A stretch of DNA of 17,500 bases from Chrysomallon squamiferum (GCA_012295275.1 CM022671.1:4534065-4551564), one strand, 5' to 3'; shown: positions 8,401 through 16,000, numbered from the stretch's first letter. Made by a program: numbers and translations. Notes: generated by a model not told the origin, from the sequence alone.

Positions 8401-8590
8401 CAGTATTCGGGGAAACTCACTGGCGCAGGAAGACAAAGCCCAATCACGACCTCTCAAACCGCGTCAGATGCCGCTGACGAAGACTCGAATGACACCTGTT
8501 TCTCCCGAAAGAATGTCCTCTGAAAAATAATCATCACTGAATGATCGTGTCTTTCGCTCGAAATAAATATAATGTGTTCAGGTATGTTTA
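8401..8590 (+). other. Candidate exon islet with two open frames and AATAAA
   Basis: After TTTTGACAG (acceptor-like, AG at 8402-8403) two plus frames stay open. One ends at TGA 8521-8523 and the other at TAA 8528-8530, each about 40 codons of mixed, hydrophilic composition. AATAAA lies at 8562-8567 and GT-rich DNA follows. CAG|GTATGT at 8579-8587 is also donor-like, so an internal non-coding exon is an alternative. On the minus strand TTTTTCAG and GTGAGT bracket the same islet, but all three minus frames contain stops. No family recognised. Confidence 0.22.
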
Positions 8591-8598
8591 AGCATTCA

Positions 8599-8696
8599 TT
8601 TTTTTTTTTTTTTTTTTTTTTTTTTGTTCAGTTGTTTTTTTCGTTCGCTCGTTCATTTGTTCTATTTCGGAAAAAAAAAAAAAAAAAAAAAAAAAA
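8599..8696. repeat. T27 / 45-bp spacer / A26 fold-back
   Basis: T27 at 8599-8625 and A26 at 8671-8696 are complementary and face each other over 45 bp, giving a potential 26-bp stem. Confidence 0.97.
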
Positions 8697-8832
8697 TGAA
8701 ATCGTTTTCATTCCACCCGTATCAAATGAACTGACTGAACCTGAATTACTTTTATATATAATACTTTTTTTATATGTACGTTTTAAGAAAAGAAGAAATT
8801 TATTTATAAAATTAGACTGATAGATAGATAAA
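8697..8832. other. Unique AT-rich spacer
   Basis: No gene. An 82-codon plus frame (8572-8820) spans the T27 and A26 runs and is not credible. Confidence 0.6.
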
Positions 8833-8957
<125 letters not shown>

Positions 8958-9024
8958 TAAAGAAATGAGACAAAAAATAAGATAAATAATTCAGCACTCA
9001 CAATGTGCTATTCACTGTACAAAA

Positions 9025-9027
<3 letters not shown>

Positions 9028-9056
<29 letters not shown>
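9028..9056. repeat. A29 homopolymer
   Basis: Uninterrupted A run. Confidence 0.99.
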
Positions 9057-9059
<3 letters not shown>

Positions 9060-9089
9060 GTTTACGGAAAATCGTGACAAGCCGCAAAG

Positions 9090-9097
9090 TTACGTAA
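9090..9097. promoter_or_regulatory. TTACGTAA palindrome (PAR-bZIP/NFIL3-like)
   Basis: Exact match to the palindromic site bound by PAR-bZIP and NFIL3-type factors in animals. It lies within the stop-free frame, so it may be coincidental. Confidence 0.3.
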
Positions 9098-9207
9098 AGT
9101 ACGGACAGCAACTTGAGACAGATTTGTACAAGACGATGAAATATGAAGACAGTTTGATGCACCTTCTGACAGCTGACGGACATATCCAACCACACCTTCT
9201 TTATTAA

Positions 9208-9440
9208 TTGTCTTATGTTTTTCTCAAGAGCGAATTCCAAATAAGTAAAAATGTCCGTACAGTGCAAATAAATTCACAACAACAGTCGGGTTCAAAGAAT
9301 ATTTCAAAAAAGAAAAATATGTTTTTGTTTTGTTTGATTTTTGTGAGAGATTTTTAGAATTTTATTATGTCATATGTTTTGTTGTTTGTTTATTTTCGTT
9401 TGTATGTTTGTGCATTTTTTAAATGTGCGTTTATAAAGGT
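9208..9440. other. Unique T-rich spacer
   Basis: Holds the AATAAA at 9267-9272 and T/G-rich DNA. No further gene signal. Confidence 0.6.
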
Positions 9441-9454
9441 GATAATTCTTAGAT

Positions 9455-9805
<351 letters not shown>

Positions 9806-9929
9806 ATTAATAAACTTACATGATATTAAACACAAAGTGTAAATTAACAAAAACAAATTTCGCTGACTCATCACTTCTTTCACAATATCTTCAAACTGTC
9901 ATTATTACTATCATCATCAGTAATATTAG
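9806..9929. other. Unique AT-rich spacer
   Basis: An ATG-started 80-codon plus frame (9820-10062) crosses this segment and the C11 run. Its composition is weak and no domain was recognised. Confidence 0.5.
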
Positions 9930-10199
9930 TTACATAAAACGCGAAATATATCTCTCACTCCCCCCCCCCCACTCCGCAAACTCCTGCGTAATTAATTTAC
10001 CAGTGATATATTTCAGACGTACATTACGAGAAATGCAGAAAAGAGTGGGCGTGGTTTCGTAACGAATTTCATAGTCACCGAGGTTGCCAATTTCATTTGT
10101 TTGCGGAAATTGCGCGTGCAAGGGCGTCAGATTGATATACTGTGCGCGTGTGAACAGGATGGATAATAGTGGGGAAAAGTAATTTCCTAAAAATAAACG
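9930..10199 (-). other. CpG-richer islet with 89-codon stop-free minus frame
   Basis: The minus frame is open from 10199 down to the stop at its 9930 end without any ATG near its start, so if coding it would be an internal or partial exon. The middle is protein-like (QTNEIGNLGDYEIRYETT), while its end crosses the C11 run as a Gly stretch. The same DNA carries promoter-type sites: GGGCGTGG (10047-10054, KLF/SP), CCAAT (10087-10091) and TGCGCGTGCA (10111-10120, NRF1-like). A CpG promoter fits at least as well as an exon. No family recognised. Confidence 0.25.
9960..9970. repeat. C11 homopolymer
   Basis: The longest C run in the window. Confidence 0.98.
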
Positions 10200-10340
10200 T
10201 TAATTTGATTAATTTCTTAAAATGGACGCCACGTAATGACAGTGTTGTAGGCGAGCGAAGTATTAATAATCTTCAGTGACTGGATGGTTAATATTTATTT
10301 TATTTTTGGTTTAAGTATTTCATTACTTACTTAAAACTCT
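10200..10340. other. AT-rich spacer
   Basis: No gene or repeat structure recognised. Confidence 0.6.
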
Positions 10341-10374
10341 GTGTGTGTGATTGTGTGTGTGTGTGTGTGTGTGT
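10341..10374. repeat. Interrupted (GT)n array
   Basis: Two GT blocks around a short interruption, the longer at 10352-10373. Confidence 0.96.
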
Positions 10375-10441
10375 ATACGATAATATTTATAGCACATCGA
10401 GAGATAGTTTCCTTAAAATGATAAAATGATATTGTTTTAAT

Positions 10442-10442
<1 letters not shown>

Positions 10443-10508
<66 letters not shown>
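10443..10508. repeat. (AG)33 array
   Basis: Uninterrupted AG repeat. Confidence 0.99.
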
Positions 10509-10511
<3 letters not shown>

Positions 10512-11110
10512 AAGACGTCAAATGTAAATAATACGTGTCCAAACTCTTCCACAGATTACTGTTACGAATTAACAGAAGGAACCTTTTATCACCACCTTCC
10601 CATAAACACGAAAAAACACCAAAAAAAACCTCTCGCTTTGTTACACCAGTCACGAGACACTGCTGGAACGGGAAATAGACTAACCCGATCTCTGAAAAGA
10701 ATAAACAGTTCCTATCCTCACTATCATTTCACACGAACATTCTAACCACTGAATTTTCGTCGTTTGCTAAATATACTTTTGTCTGTACGAACTGATTAAT
10801 TAACTGTTTCAGGATCGATCACGCTACCTATAGGATCTCAGGAGGTTGTTGTAACCACTGAAAAAAATCATCCCACGCTAAACTTACTACATCTGATGTT
10901 AGTTGGCAGAGTTAAAGAAGAGAGAGAACGAGATACGTTTTAAGTTGTGTAAGAGAATTTTTCGTAAGCCTAAAACTGGAGCAAATAATCTCTAACTTAC
11001 ACATTGCCCGTCGCTTTATCTGAGACGTATCTTAAAGGTTTTAGTGTGACTGAACTTAGCAGTTTTCTTGTGCATGTTCGTTTAACTGAGCATTTATTTT
11101 ATTCTGAGGT
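10509..11110. other. 600 bp of unique sequence, no gene seen
   Basis: The longest low-repeat segment in the window. It has short frames only, with stops in all six. The 22 bp at 10659-10680 match 5814-5835 at 20 of 22 positions (shared core TGGAACGGGAAATA). AGACGTCA at 10513-10520 is one base short of a CRE. It may be intronic or intergenic. Confidence 0.6.
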
Positions 11111-11341
11111 AAGAAAACTGTATATAGATAGACACATACATATACACATACACACATATATATAGACCAGCATATACACACACATATGTATATACACACA
11201 TCTAAGTACATATATACATATGAATAACCACATGCATTCACAAGCATACCAACATGCATAAGTAAGTACATATACACTAACTCATAAACACATGCACTCA
11301 TAAATACATACACACATACACGCACAAAATTACGCACACAC
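11111..11341. repeat. Degenerate (CATA)n/(CA)n tract
   Basis: Interrupted ATACAC, TATACA and CATA units over about 230 bp. The minus-strand Val/Tyr/Cys-rich frame is a repeat translation. Confidence 0.92.
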
Positions 11342-11577
11342 TCGACCAGTCAAAGAAATAAAAAGTGTACTAATCGATGCAACCTGATATTTCATATTTA
11401 TGTTATGATGTAACTGGTTCATCCAATCTCATGATATACATTTTTTTGGGAACGTTTATATATAAAATATCATTTACTGAAAAAAAGAGTAACCTTTTGC
11501 ATGGAAGCAGCGGGTTTCCTGTCTATAATTATTAATGGTATGTATAATAGAACATAACCGGAAATTAATTTTTTTTT
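11342..11577. other. Unique spacer, no gene seen
   Basis: Contains the fourth TGATGTAAC nonamer at 11406-11414 and a T-run at about 11569-11577. Confidence 0.6.
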
Positions 11578-11654
11578 ATAATAAATAAATAAATAAATAA
11601 AATAAAATAAAATAAAATAAAATAAATAAATATATTATAAAACAAACAAACAAA

Positions 11655-11702
<48 letters not shown>

Positions 11703-11756
11703 AAATAAATAAATAAATAAATAATAAAACAAATAAATACATAAATAAATAGAAAG
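11578..11756. repeat. (AAAT)n/(AAAAT)n/(AAAC)n array
   Basis: About 180 bp of tetra- and pentanucleotide A-rich units. The longest AAAT block is at about 11653-11700. Confidence 0.98.
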
Positions 11757-11776
11757 TGCATAGAATAAATGCTTAA

Positions 11777-12055
11777 CTATAGTGTTTCTTCCTTGCTTCG
11801 AATTCTACGAACAGAAAACGAAACAGAAGTTACAAACCGCAATGAAGCTAAACAGAAGAGATTTGACATTTTGAAAAACACGACTTCAACTTTTTTTTCT
11901 TTTTTTTTTACACCGCTATCACCAAACATTCCCCTAGCACGTGCAAGGTTGAGAGAATAAGCCTGAGCAAACTCGATGTCATCTAGGTGCAGATCTTCCG
12001 TGTTTTTAAATCTGTAAAACTTTACATGTAAACTGTTTAGATGGAAGGCCGTCAT
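11777..12055 (-). other. Candidate CDS, ATG-started 92-codon minus frame
   Basis: One of the few ATG-led frames in the window that is mostly not repeat-derived. It starts MTAFHLNSLHVKFYRFKNT, includes an acidic stretch (TEDLHLDDIEF) and a Lys-rich patch where the plus strand has interrupted T runs, and ends VRRIRSKEETL. The start context is weak (T at -3, A at +4). No signal peptide, membrane segment or known motif stands out. A 63-codon plus frame overlaps on the other strand, so both cannot be right. It could be a small protein, part of an exon, or chance. Confidence 0.25.
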
Positions 12056-12383
12056 TTATCACTCGTGTTTCAACTTTTTCTGTAAGCTTGGCTTAAAGGT
12101 AAGTCTGATGTATAAACAAATTTATCTGTTGTGCAAATTAAAGTACGCATTCCTTACGTTCGGTCAATCACCTCTTCATTTCCACTCCTTTCTCGTGGAA
12201 ACTCATTTCCTCACAGAGTTAAACAACAAAAAAAAAAAAAAAAAACCTTACCTTGTTGTAAAAACCATCGTCTAATACCAGAGGAAACATTTAAATGTGA
12301 TATCCAGCTAGTCACTCATTCATTCATTCACTGCAAGAAAAAAACGTCATCATTTAACCGATTTTTTTTATTTTTTTGTTTTC

Positions 12384-12384
<1 letters not shown>
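12056..12384. other. Unique spacer with splice-like signals and A18
   Basis: AAG|GTAAGT at 12096-12104 is a full-consensus donor on the plus strand. A pyrimidine-rich CATTTCCTCACAG near 12204-12216 looks acceptor-like about 115 bp later. A18 lies at 12228-12245. No frame joins these convincingly. Confidence 0.45.
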
Positions 12385-12444
<60 letters not shown>

Positions 12445-12459
12445 TCTCTCTGTCTGTCT
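12385..12459. repeat. Interrupted (TC)n array
   Basis: Pure TC at 12385-12430 and 12433-12450, ending in TGTC units. Confidence 0.97.
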
Positions 12460-12495
12460 GTTATGTAAAACCATATATGAATGTATTTATATATG

Positions 12496-12600
12496 TATGG
12501 ATGTGTGTGTTTATGTAAATGTGTACATACTCATACATGTGTACATACTCATATTATGTGTGTATGAGTATGTACACATTTACATAAACACACATCCATA
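12496..12600. repeat. Near-perfect palindrome with 40-bp arms
   Basis: Left arm 12496-12537 and right arm 12561-12600 are reverse complements except for one extra GT in the left arm. The loop is 23 bp. A 17-bp segment of the left arm (from 12519) is repeated 18 bp later in the loop, so an alternative 16-bp stem (12538-12553 with 12563-12578) is possible. The arms are ATGT-rich but their order is too exact to be chance microsatellite pairing. Confidence 0.95.
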
Positions 12601-12690
12601 TCTATCCATATCTATATCTATATCTGTATCTATCCATCTATCTATCTTCACATACACACAACACAAACACACACAACACACACACACTGA
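12601..12690. repeat. TATC and CA/ACAC tract
   Basis: Degenerate TATC units followed by interrupted CA repeats. Confidence 0.93.
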
Positions 12691-12693
12691 TAT

Positions 12694-12713
12694 ATAATTA
12701 TTATAATAATTAT
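12694..12713. repeat. 20-bp perfect AT palindrome
   Basis: ATAATTATTATAATAATTAT equals its own reverse complement. Confidence 0.95.
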
Positions 12714-12815
12714 TATACTTCTTTGTGTATTTTCCTGTCACTGTAAGTATGACTACAATTCAGTTTATTGGCCCTTTCGTCTTAATTTATCTGTTATCAG
12801 TATTGTATTATTATT
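12714..12815. other. Unique spacer
   Basis: No signal seen. Confidence 0.6.
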
Positions 12816-13031
12816 ATTACCCATTCTTTCTCTTTTCCCTCGCTCTCTCAATTACCCATTCTTTTTTTTTTTTTCCCGTCTCTCTTTCAATTATCCATTC
12901 TTTCTCTTTTCCCCTCTCTCTCTTTCAATTACCCATTCTTTCTTTTTTCCTCTCTCTCTTTCAATTACCCATTCTTTCTTTTTTCCTCTCTCTCTTTCAA
13001 TTATTCATCACTTATCTCTCTTTGTCTCTTT
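12816..13031. repeat. 36-39 bp pyrimidine-rich minisatellite, about 5.5 units
   Basis: Each unit begins CAATTACCCATTCTTTC and continues as a C/T tract ending CTCTCTTT. Units start near 12816, 12849, 12888, 12926, 12962 and 12998 (partial). The last two full units are both 36 bp and nearly identical, while earlier ones vary (39 and 38 bp), as expected from recent growth at the 3' side. The Phe/Ser/Leu frame across it is a repeat translation. Confidence 0.95.
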
Positions 13032-13354
13032 CTGCTTCTCGCTCTTAAGATCGTTTTCATCTTTTATTGGTACCTTACGTCACTCACCAGTTATTGAAAA
13101 CTTACAACGAAACAAACATCTGCTTCGCAAACAAACAAAACAAAACAACACGCGCAAAATCTGAAATAATGAACCGTTTCAAATTCTTGGATCCGCTCCC
13201 GAAAATATCTGGCAGCATTTCTGGAATATCGGTGAAAACTCGAAAGCACTGAATCAGGACAGAAATCTGTGCACGCGCTGACCCAGTTCCCACGACATCG
13301 CAACCAGACAACGTGAAAGTCAGTGTGGATGATGCTCTCTGCCAACTTCGTTAC

Positions 13355-13356
<2 letters not shown>
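13032..13356 (-). other. CpG-richer islet, possible minus-strand exon or promoter
   Basis: Non-repetitive, CpG-containing DNA. On the minus strand two overlapping frames are open from about 13350 and 13311 to about 13102, where GTAAGT (donor-like, G at 13105) occurs. Neither begins with ATG, so a partial exon would be needed. A plus frame (13067-13252) is also open. At the left edge ATTGG (13066-13070, inverted CCAAT) and TTACGTCA (13075-13082, CRE variant) sit side by side, a common promoter pairing. No family recognised. Confidence 0.25.

Positions 13357-13405
<49 letters not shown>
13357..13405. repeat. A49 homopolymer
   Basis: The longest homopolymer in the window. It directly follows the islet at 13032-13356, which makes a retroposed origin of that islet possible, but no AATAAA or target-site duplication was found. 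Confidence 0.99.
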
Positions 13406-13407
<2 letters not shown>

Positions 13408-13498
13408 TAAACCGTCCCATATCAATTAATCAATGACAGTTTCAAGAGGGGAAGGGTTACAAACATTTGCATTTTTAAAATTTTGCCAACCGATTTAT
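13406..13498. other. Unique spacer
   Basis: No signal seen. Confidence 0.6.
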
Positions 13499-13499
13499 A

Positions 13500-13544
<45 letters not shown>

Positions 13545-13564
13545 TTATTATTATTATTATTATT
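13499..13564. repeat. (ATT)n array
   Basis: Nearly pure ATT with two TTTT interruptions. Confidence 0.98.
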
Positions 13565-13698
13565 TTATGATTAAATCAAACTTCGTCTTCAATTATGTCA
13601 GTTACTATTACTGACACCAATCCCCATTTTCATGAAAATTTTGGAATCGCTCCAGAATAATATATTAATTAATACAGTCATGGTGATATAAGATTTAG
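13565..13698. other. Unique spacer with a 7-bp hairpin
   Basis: TGTCAGT (13596-13602) and ACTGACA (13610-13616) form a perfect stem around a 7-nt loop. No gene seen. Confidence 0.6.
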
Positions 13699-13735
13699 AA
13701 AAAAAAAAAAAAAACCACAAAAAAAAAAAAAAAAA
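13699..13735. repeat. A16-CCAC-A17
   Basis: Two A runs separated by four bases. Confidence 0.98.
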
Positions 13736-13829
13736 CGACATGTTTGGAATATTAAATGATGAATATATGTAAAATATCAATCTGAAATGTATATAAATTA
13801 AAATAAAAAATATATATATTTCATCCCGT

Positions 13830-13884
13830 CCCCACCCCCCGGAAGCCCCGACCCCTTTTCCTTGTAGACTTAGATCCACCCCTG
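13830..13884 (-). mobile_element. Possible DNA-transposon terminus with G-quadruplex motif
   Basis: On the minus strand the segment begins CAGGGGTGGATC (13884-13873). After about 17 bp it carries four runs of four or more G with loops of 2, 5 and 1 nt (13855-13830). CAGGGG-type ends are common in hAT-like and related invertebrate elements. The element body would extend leftwards through 13,700-13,830, which is A/T-rich, and no second end or transposase was found. The G4 motif is certain as sequence; the transposon reading is inference. Confidence 0.35.
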
Positions 13885-14101
13885 GGGGAAATGTTTACGA
13901 TAAAGAGTCTGACAGACTTGATTTTAAAAAGCTGGCTGTTTGGAATTTCTTTCCAAAGCGTCATCTCCTTGCTACCTGATTATCTCAGCTCACTGTTTTT
14001 CGTAATCAACTGTCAGCTTTTCAAGAGGGTAAACACAGGAAAAGAAAGATAAGATTAATGTTATCCTGTTAGCCAAATATTTCAGTGGGGGAGTGGAGCG
14101 C
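13885..14101. other. Unique segment between two CAGGGG-type ends
   Basis: Ordinary-complexity DNA with no gene. The two end-like sequences point away from each other across it. Confidence 0.5.
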
Positions 14102-14130
14102 CAGGGGCGGGTCCAGGGGGAGGGTGAGGG
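14102..14130 (+). mobile_element. Second CAGGGG-type end with plus-strand G-quadruplex motif
   Basis: CAGGGGCGGGTCCAGGGGG opens the segment and matches the minus-strand end at 13884 in 10 of the first 12 bases. Five G runs of three or more (14104-14130) with loops of 1, 4, 1 and 3 nt satisfy a canonical G4 pattern. GGGGCGGG is also an SP1-type GC box. Confidence 0.35.
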
Positions 14131-14157
14131 TGAGGTTGAAGTGATACGAAGAAGCAA

Positions 14158-14350
14158 CAGTAATAACAACAATAATAATAAAGAAGCAACAACAATAACA
14201 ACAATAATATTTAGAACAACAACAACAATAACAACAATAATATTAATAATTGTTTCAACAACAACTTAATAATAATAAATAATAATAATAATAATAATAA
14301 TAATCTATTTGTTTAAACAATAACAACAACAATTACAATAATAATAACAA
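14158..14350. repeat. ACA/ATA trinucleotide field
   Basis: Alternating ACA and ATA units with a roughly 25-bp sub-block (ACAACAATAACAACAATAAT) present twice, then nearly pure AAT at about 14264-14304 and more ACA units. Confidence 0.93.
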
Positions 14351-14552
14351 GTTTTTACAAATTCAATTTTCAATTTATGGCAATAATAAATATTGTGGAC
14401 TTCCCCCCCTCCCACGAAGACCAGTAGGTACGACGTAAATTGTATACTAAAGTATCTTCCTTAACATGATGCTTATTATAGTAATTTGTATTCGATTATT
14501 TTACATGTAGTAAACAAAACCTTTTTGTTTAGTTTTTCTTCTACTTTTTATT

Positions 14553-14553
<1 letters not shown>
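14351..14553. other. Unique spacer with C7
   Basis: Contains C7 followed by TCCC at 14403-14413. No gene seen. Confidence 0.6.
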
Positions 14554-14611
<58 letters not shown>

Positions 14612-14657
14612 GTGGTGGTGGTGGTGGGTGGTGGAGCTGGTGGTGGTGATGGTGTTT
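14554..14657. repeat. (TTG)15-(GGT)n compound array
   Basis: Pure TTG at 14554-14598 changes without a spacer to GGT/GGGT units (14598-14656). The plus strand is G/T only for about 75 bases. Poly-Cys, poly-Trp and poly-Val frames are repeat translations. Confidence 0.98.
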
Positions 14658-14826
14658 TAGAAGTTTGTATGTGGTTTGATTGTAATACAGAGTTGACAAC
14701 TACAAGAATATTTACTGTTAGTTATCTAACGATGACGAATTTAAAAAATATATATTTAAGCATTCATTCTGGGTTTAAATCTGAAAGGTATATACAATCT
14801 ATTCTGTAATGCGCAAATATGGTATG

Positions 14827-14827
<1 letters not shown>
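14658..14827. other. Unique spacer
   Basis: No signal seen beyond short frame tails. Confidence 0.6.

Positions 14828-14915
<88 letters not shown>
14828..14915. repeat. (CA)44 array
   Basis: Pure CA repeat, followed by a short CAGA patch. His-Thr frames are repeat translations. Confidence 0.99.
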
Positions 14916-14919
<4 letters not shown>

Positions 14920-14984
14920 GACACTCACGTATTTATACATTCGTACCAACATAAGTATGCATGTCTCAATATATATGCATCATA

Positions 14985-15021
14985 TATATGTATGTATGTA
15001 TGTATGTGTGTACGTACGTAA
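14985..15021. repeat. (GTAT)n/(GTAC)n tract
   Basis: GTAT units ending in GTACGTACGT. Confidence 0.93.
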
Positions 15022-15050
15022 ACAAATTTCACACACACTTTCATCATTAA

Positions 15051-15425
15051 GTCAAAGTCTCATTTTACCCCATTCATGTTTTCGTGTCCCACTATTTCCT
15101 TCAAGAACACAGGCGCCTTCTCAATGAGCTTTGTCTGCCTCAGAAGGGAAAAAAGGAATTGTATTGCATTCTAGAAAGAAATCTATTTATACGGAGGGCG
15201 TGGCGTTTTTTTAAATCTTTTTTTTTTTTTTTTTTTTTTTTTGTCTTTAATCTTTCATTCTCAGACGTCAAGTTGGATGTCTGCTTCCTTTCTGCCAGTG
15301 AGATTGGGAGACGCTTTTGGCCATCTGCGTTTCACTGGGCGTGGACTCCTGGGAAATTTATTTTTTATAATTATGCTCGTTCCTGGCACCTGGAAAATAA
15401 TAAACCCAATTTCTATCAGAGATGA
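15051..15425 (+). other. 124-codon stop-free frame, unrecognised
   Basis: The longest largely non-repetitive open frame in the window, bounded by TAA at 15048-15050 and TGA at 15423-15425. It has no ATG near its beginning, so it would have to be a spliced or partial exon. Its first part is protein-like and basic (FLQEHRRLLNELCLPQKG). It then crosses T25 (15218-15242) as a Phe run and continues (DVKLDVCFLSASEIG). A second plus frame is open from 15241. GGGCGTGG occurs at 15196-15203 and 15337-15344, and TTCTAGAA and TATTTATA lie at 15169-15176 and 15184-15191, so the DNA may be regulatory instead. No domain recognised. Confidence 0.2.
15218..15242. repeat. T25 homopolymer
   Basis: Uninterrupted T run inside the stop-free frame. 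Confidence 0.99.
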
Positions 15426-15460
15426 AAAAAAAAAAAAAAAAATTAAAGATGAAAAAGAGA

Positions 15461-15541
<81 letters not shown>

Positions 15542-15567
15542 AGAAGAAAAAAAAAAAAAGAAAGAAA
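15425..15567. repeat. A18, (GA)38 and AAG/A-run compound
   Basis: A18 at 15425-15442, pure GA at 15463-15538, then AAG units and A13. It is an almost uninterrupted purine strand of about 140 bases. Confidence 0.98.
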
Positions 15568-15865
15568 TGAGAAATTATGCTGATTTAGTGGGTCACGGAA
15601 TATTGTGATAGTTCACGGGGAATTGAAAAGAAAATAAAAGAAAAGAAAAAAAAAGAAGAAGAAAATAATAAAGGAGAAAAAATTACAAACAACAACAACA
15701 GCAAGAAAGTTATTTAAATATAATCTAATTCTGTTTTTCTTTTCTTTTTTTTAATTGTTTTACTTTTCTTCTTCTTTTTTTTTGTTGTAAATTTTTATTT
15801 TTATTTTTATTTTATTTTATTTTATTATTATTATTTTTTTTTTATCTGTTATTGATTTTTTTTAA
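15568..15865. repeat. A/G-rich and T/C-rich facing tracts
   Basis: A/G-rich DNA (15624-15700) faces T/C-rich DNA (15730-15865). A 20-bp segment at 15646-15665 is exactly complementary to 15764-15783 in inverted orientation. No gene in the interval. Confidence 0.9.
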
Positions 15866-15916
15866 TATGCTAGTTCCTGATAATAAAATCTAAATTATGC
15901 TTGTTCCTGGCCGCAG
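15866..15916. repeat. 30-bp tandem unit with TATGCTNGTTCCTG
   Basis: TATGCTAGTTCCTGA at 15866-15880 and TATGCTTGTTCCTGG at 15896-15910 are 30 bp apart. A third copy, TATGCTCGTTCCTGG, lies at 15372-15386. Confidence 0.85.
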
Positions 15917-16000
15917 GGGAAATTGAAATCTAAATGACGAAATTGGCCTGTAAAATCCGGGAAATGAAATGCTAAATGGAGAAATTTTAATGTAATTCGG
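15917..16000. repeat. 42-bp tandem duplication
   Basis: Two diverged units start with GGGAAATTGAAAT (15917) and GGGAAATGAAATG (15959), and most positions agree through AAATGGAGAAATT. Confidence 0.85.

Larger units (their letters stand above)
8986..9207 (+). other. Stop-free frame of about 73 codons, unrecognised
   Basis: Open from 8986 to TAA at 9205-9207 but with no ATG before 9136. It includes nine Lys codons from A29 (9028-9056). The part after the A run is protein-like and hydrophilic (begins GFTENRDKPQSYV, ends GHIQPHLLY), in CpG-containing DNA. AATAAA follows at 9267-9272, so a 3' terminal exon is conceivable. A minus-strand frame is also open here, which weakens the case. No family recognised. 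Confidence 0.2.

Noticed and set aside
9013-9264. MITE with CACTGTAC terminal inverted repeats
   Set aside because: An 8-bp inverted match over 250 bp is expected by chance fairly often, and the flanks show no duplication.
12131-12697. 188-codon plus frame, the longest in the window
   Set aside because: It does not begin with ATG and passes through A18, the TC array, the palindrome and CA repeats; only a short first part is unique.
14486-14809. Poly-Cys/poly-Trp/poly-Val frame
   Set aside because: It translates the (TTG)15-(GGT)n array.
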